A DNA stretch of 59,965 nt from positions 1 to 59,965 of the forward strand of contig CAUHHV010000012.1 in assembly GCA_959606065.1 (NCBI GenBank). The letters run 5' to 3'. The translations under genes were made by a program, and so were the position numbers. Below the pieces are notes generated by a model. It saw nothing but the letters and a program-made list of their open reading frames with translations, had not been told where the DNA came from and did no database searches. This document shows positions 59,868 to 59,965 of the stretch, one piece after another. Origin of the DNA: an uncultured Collinsella sp. (GTDB lineage: Bacteria > Actinomycetota > Coriobacteriia > Coriobacteriales > Coriobacteriaceae). Each line of letters opens with the position of its first letter. Positions within the stretch are counted from its first letter, which is position 1.

Positions 59868-59965
59868 CGTTTTGGAGCGGGGCCACACACAATCAAAATT
59901 GCGCCCGCACTCCGTCCACCACAAAGTTCGCCGCACTCAACAATTTTGAACTTTCTACGCAGTTC

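Overview
The window is high-GC DNA from a coriobacterium, most likely Collinsella or a close relative. This is judged from gene content, codon use and the style of the housekeeping proteins; no 16S or other phylogenetic marker is present. It holds about 42 protein genes, one tRNA, several broken genes, and many short inverted repeats.

Region 1 (1-14.4 kb) is mostly chromosomal: a hypothetical protein, purH, a GNAT acetyltransferase, a DUF2207 membrane protein with a glycine-rich tail, GluQ-RS, a TacA/TacT-type toxin-antitoxin pair with a clear palindromic operator, three consecutive metallophosphoesterases, and a 1116-residue cell-wall-anchored protein (signal peptide, Ala-rich coiled coils around a CAP/SCP domain, MPATG sorting signal).

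Region 2 (14.4-49.4 kb) is an accessory, defence-like island in several modules. Module A (minus strand, 23.6 to 14.8 kb) has two membrane proteins, a ClpX-like AAA+ ATPase, a 1316-residue SF2 helicase with a C-terminal nuclease-like motif, and a 631-residue protein whose C-terminal half resembles a divergent PIWI domain. The middle block has membrane and hypothetical proteins, a WYL regulator with a 1533-residue SF1 helicase that ends in a HEPN-like RN-x3-H motif, an IS21 istB remnant, a LlaJI-type restriction-modification operon (two methyltransferases, McrB-like GTPase, LlaJI-like nuclease) overlapping a Shedu-type nuclease, and an HNH endonuclease gene broken by an early amber codon. Module B (minus strand, 46.0 to 42.9 kb) has an unknown protein, a VirD4/TraG-like ATPase without membrane segments, and a ClpP with an intact triad. 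Modules A and B each have a divergent plus-strand gene for an HsdM/HsdS-like fusion lacking recognisable methyltransferase catalytic motifs. The island ends with an AbiEi/AbiEii-type pair whose antitoxin gene appears leaderless.

Region 3 (49.5-59.97 kb) is chromosomal again: a UBA-like/DUF4342 protein, a two-component system, a VOC protein with an orphan PTS IIB, a TPR-like membrane-anchored protein, tRNA-Leu(UAA), Ppx/GppA, an FtsB/DivIC-like protein, enolase, MazG, a YfcE-type phosphodiesterase and a stand-alone LarC C-terminal protein.

The most interesting signal is the possible PIWI-like/helicase-nuclease/ClpX-like operon of module A, possibly linked to the ClpP/VirD4 operon of module B. 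Family assignments marked as weak rest on motif reading alone.
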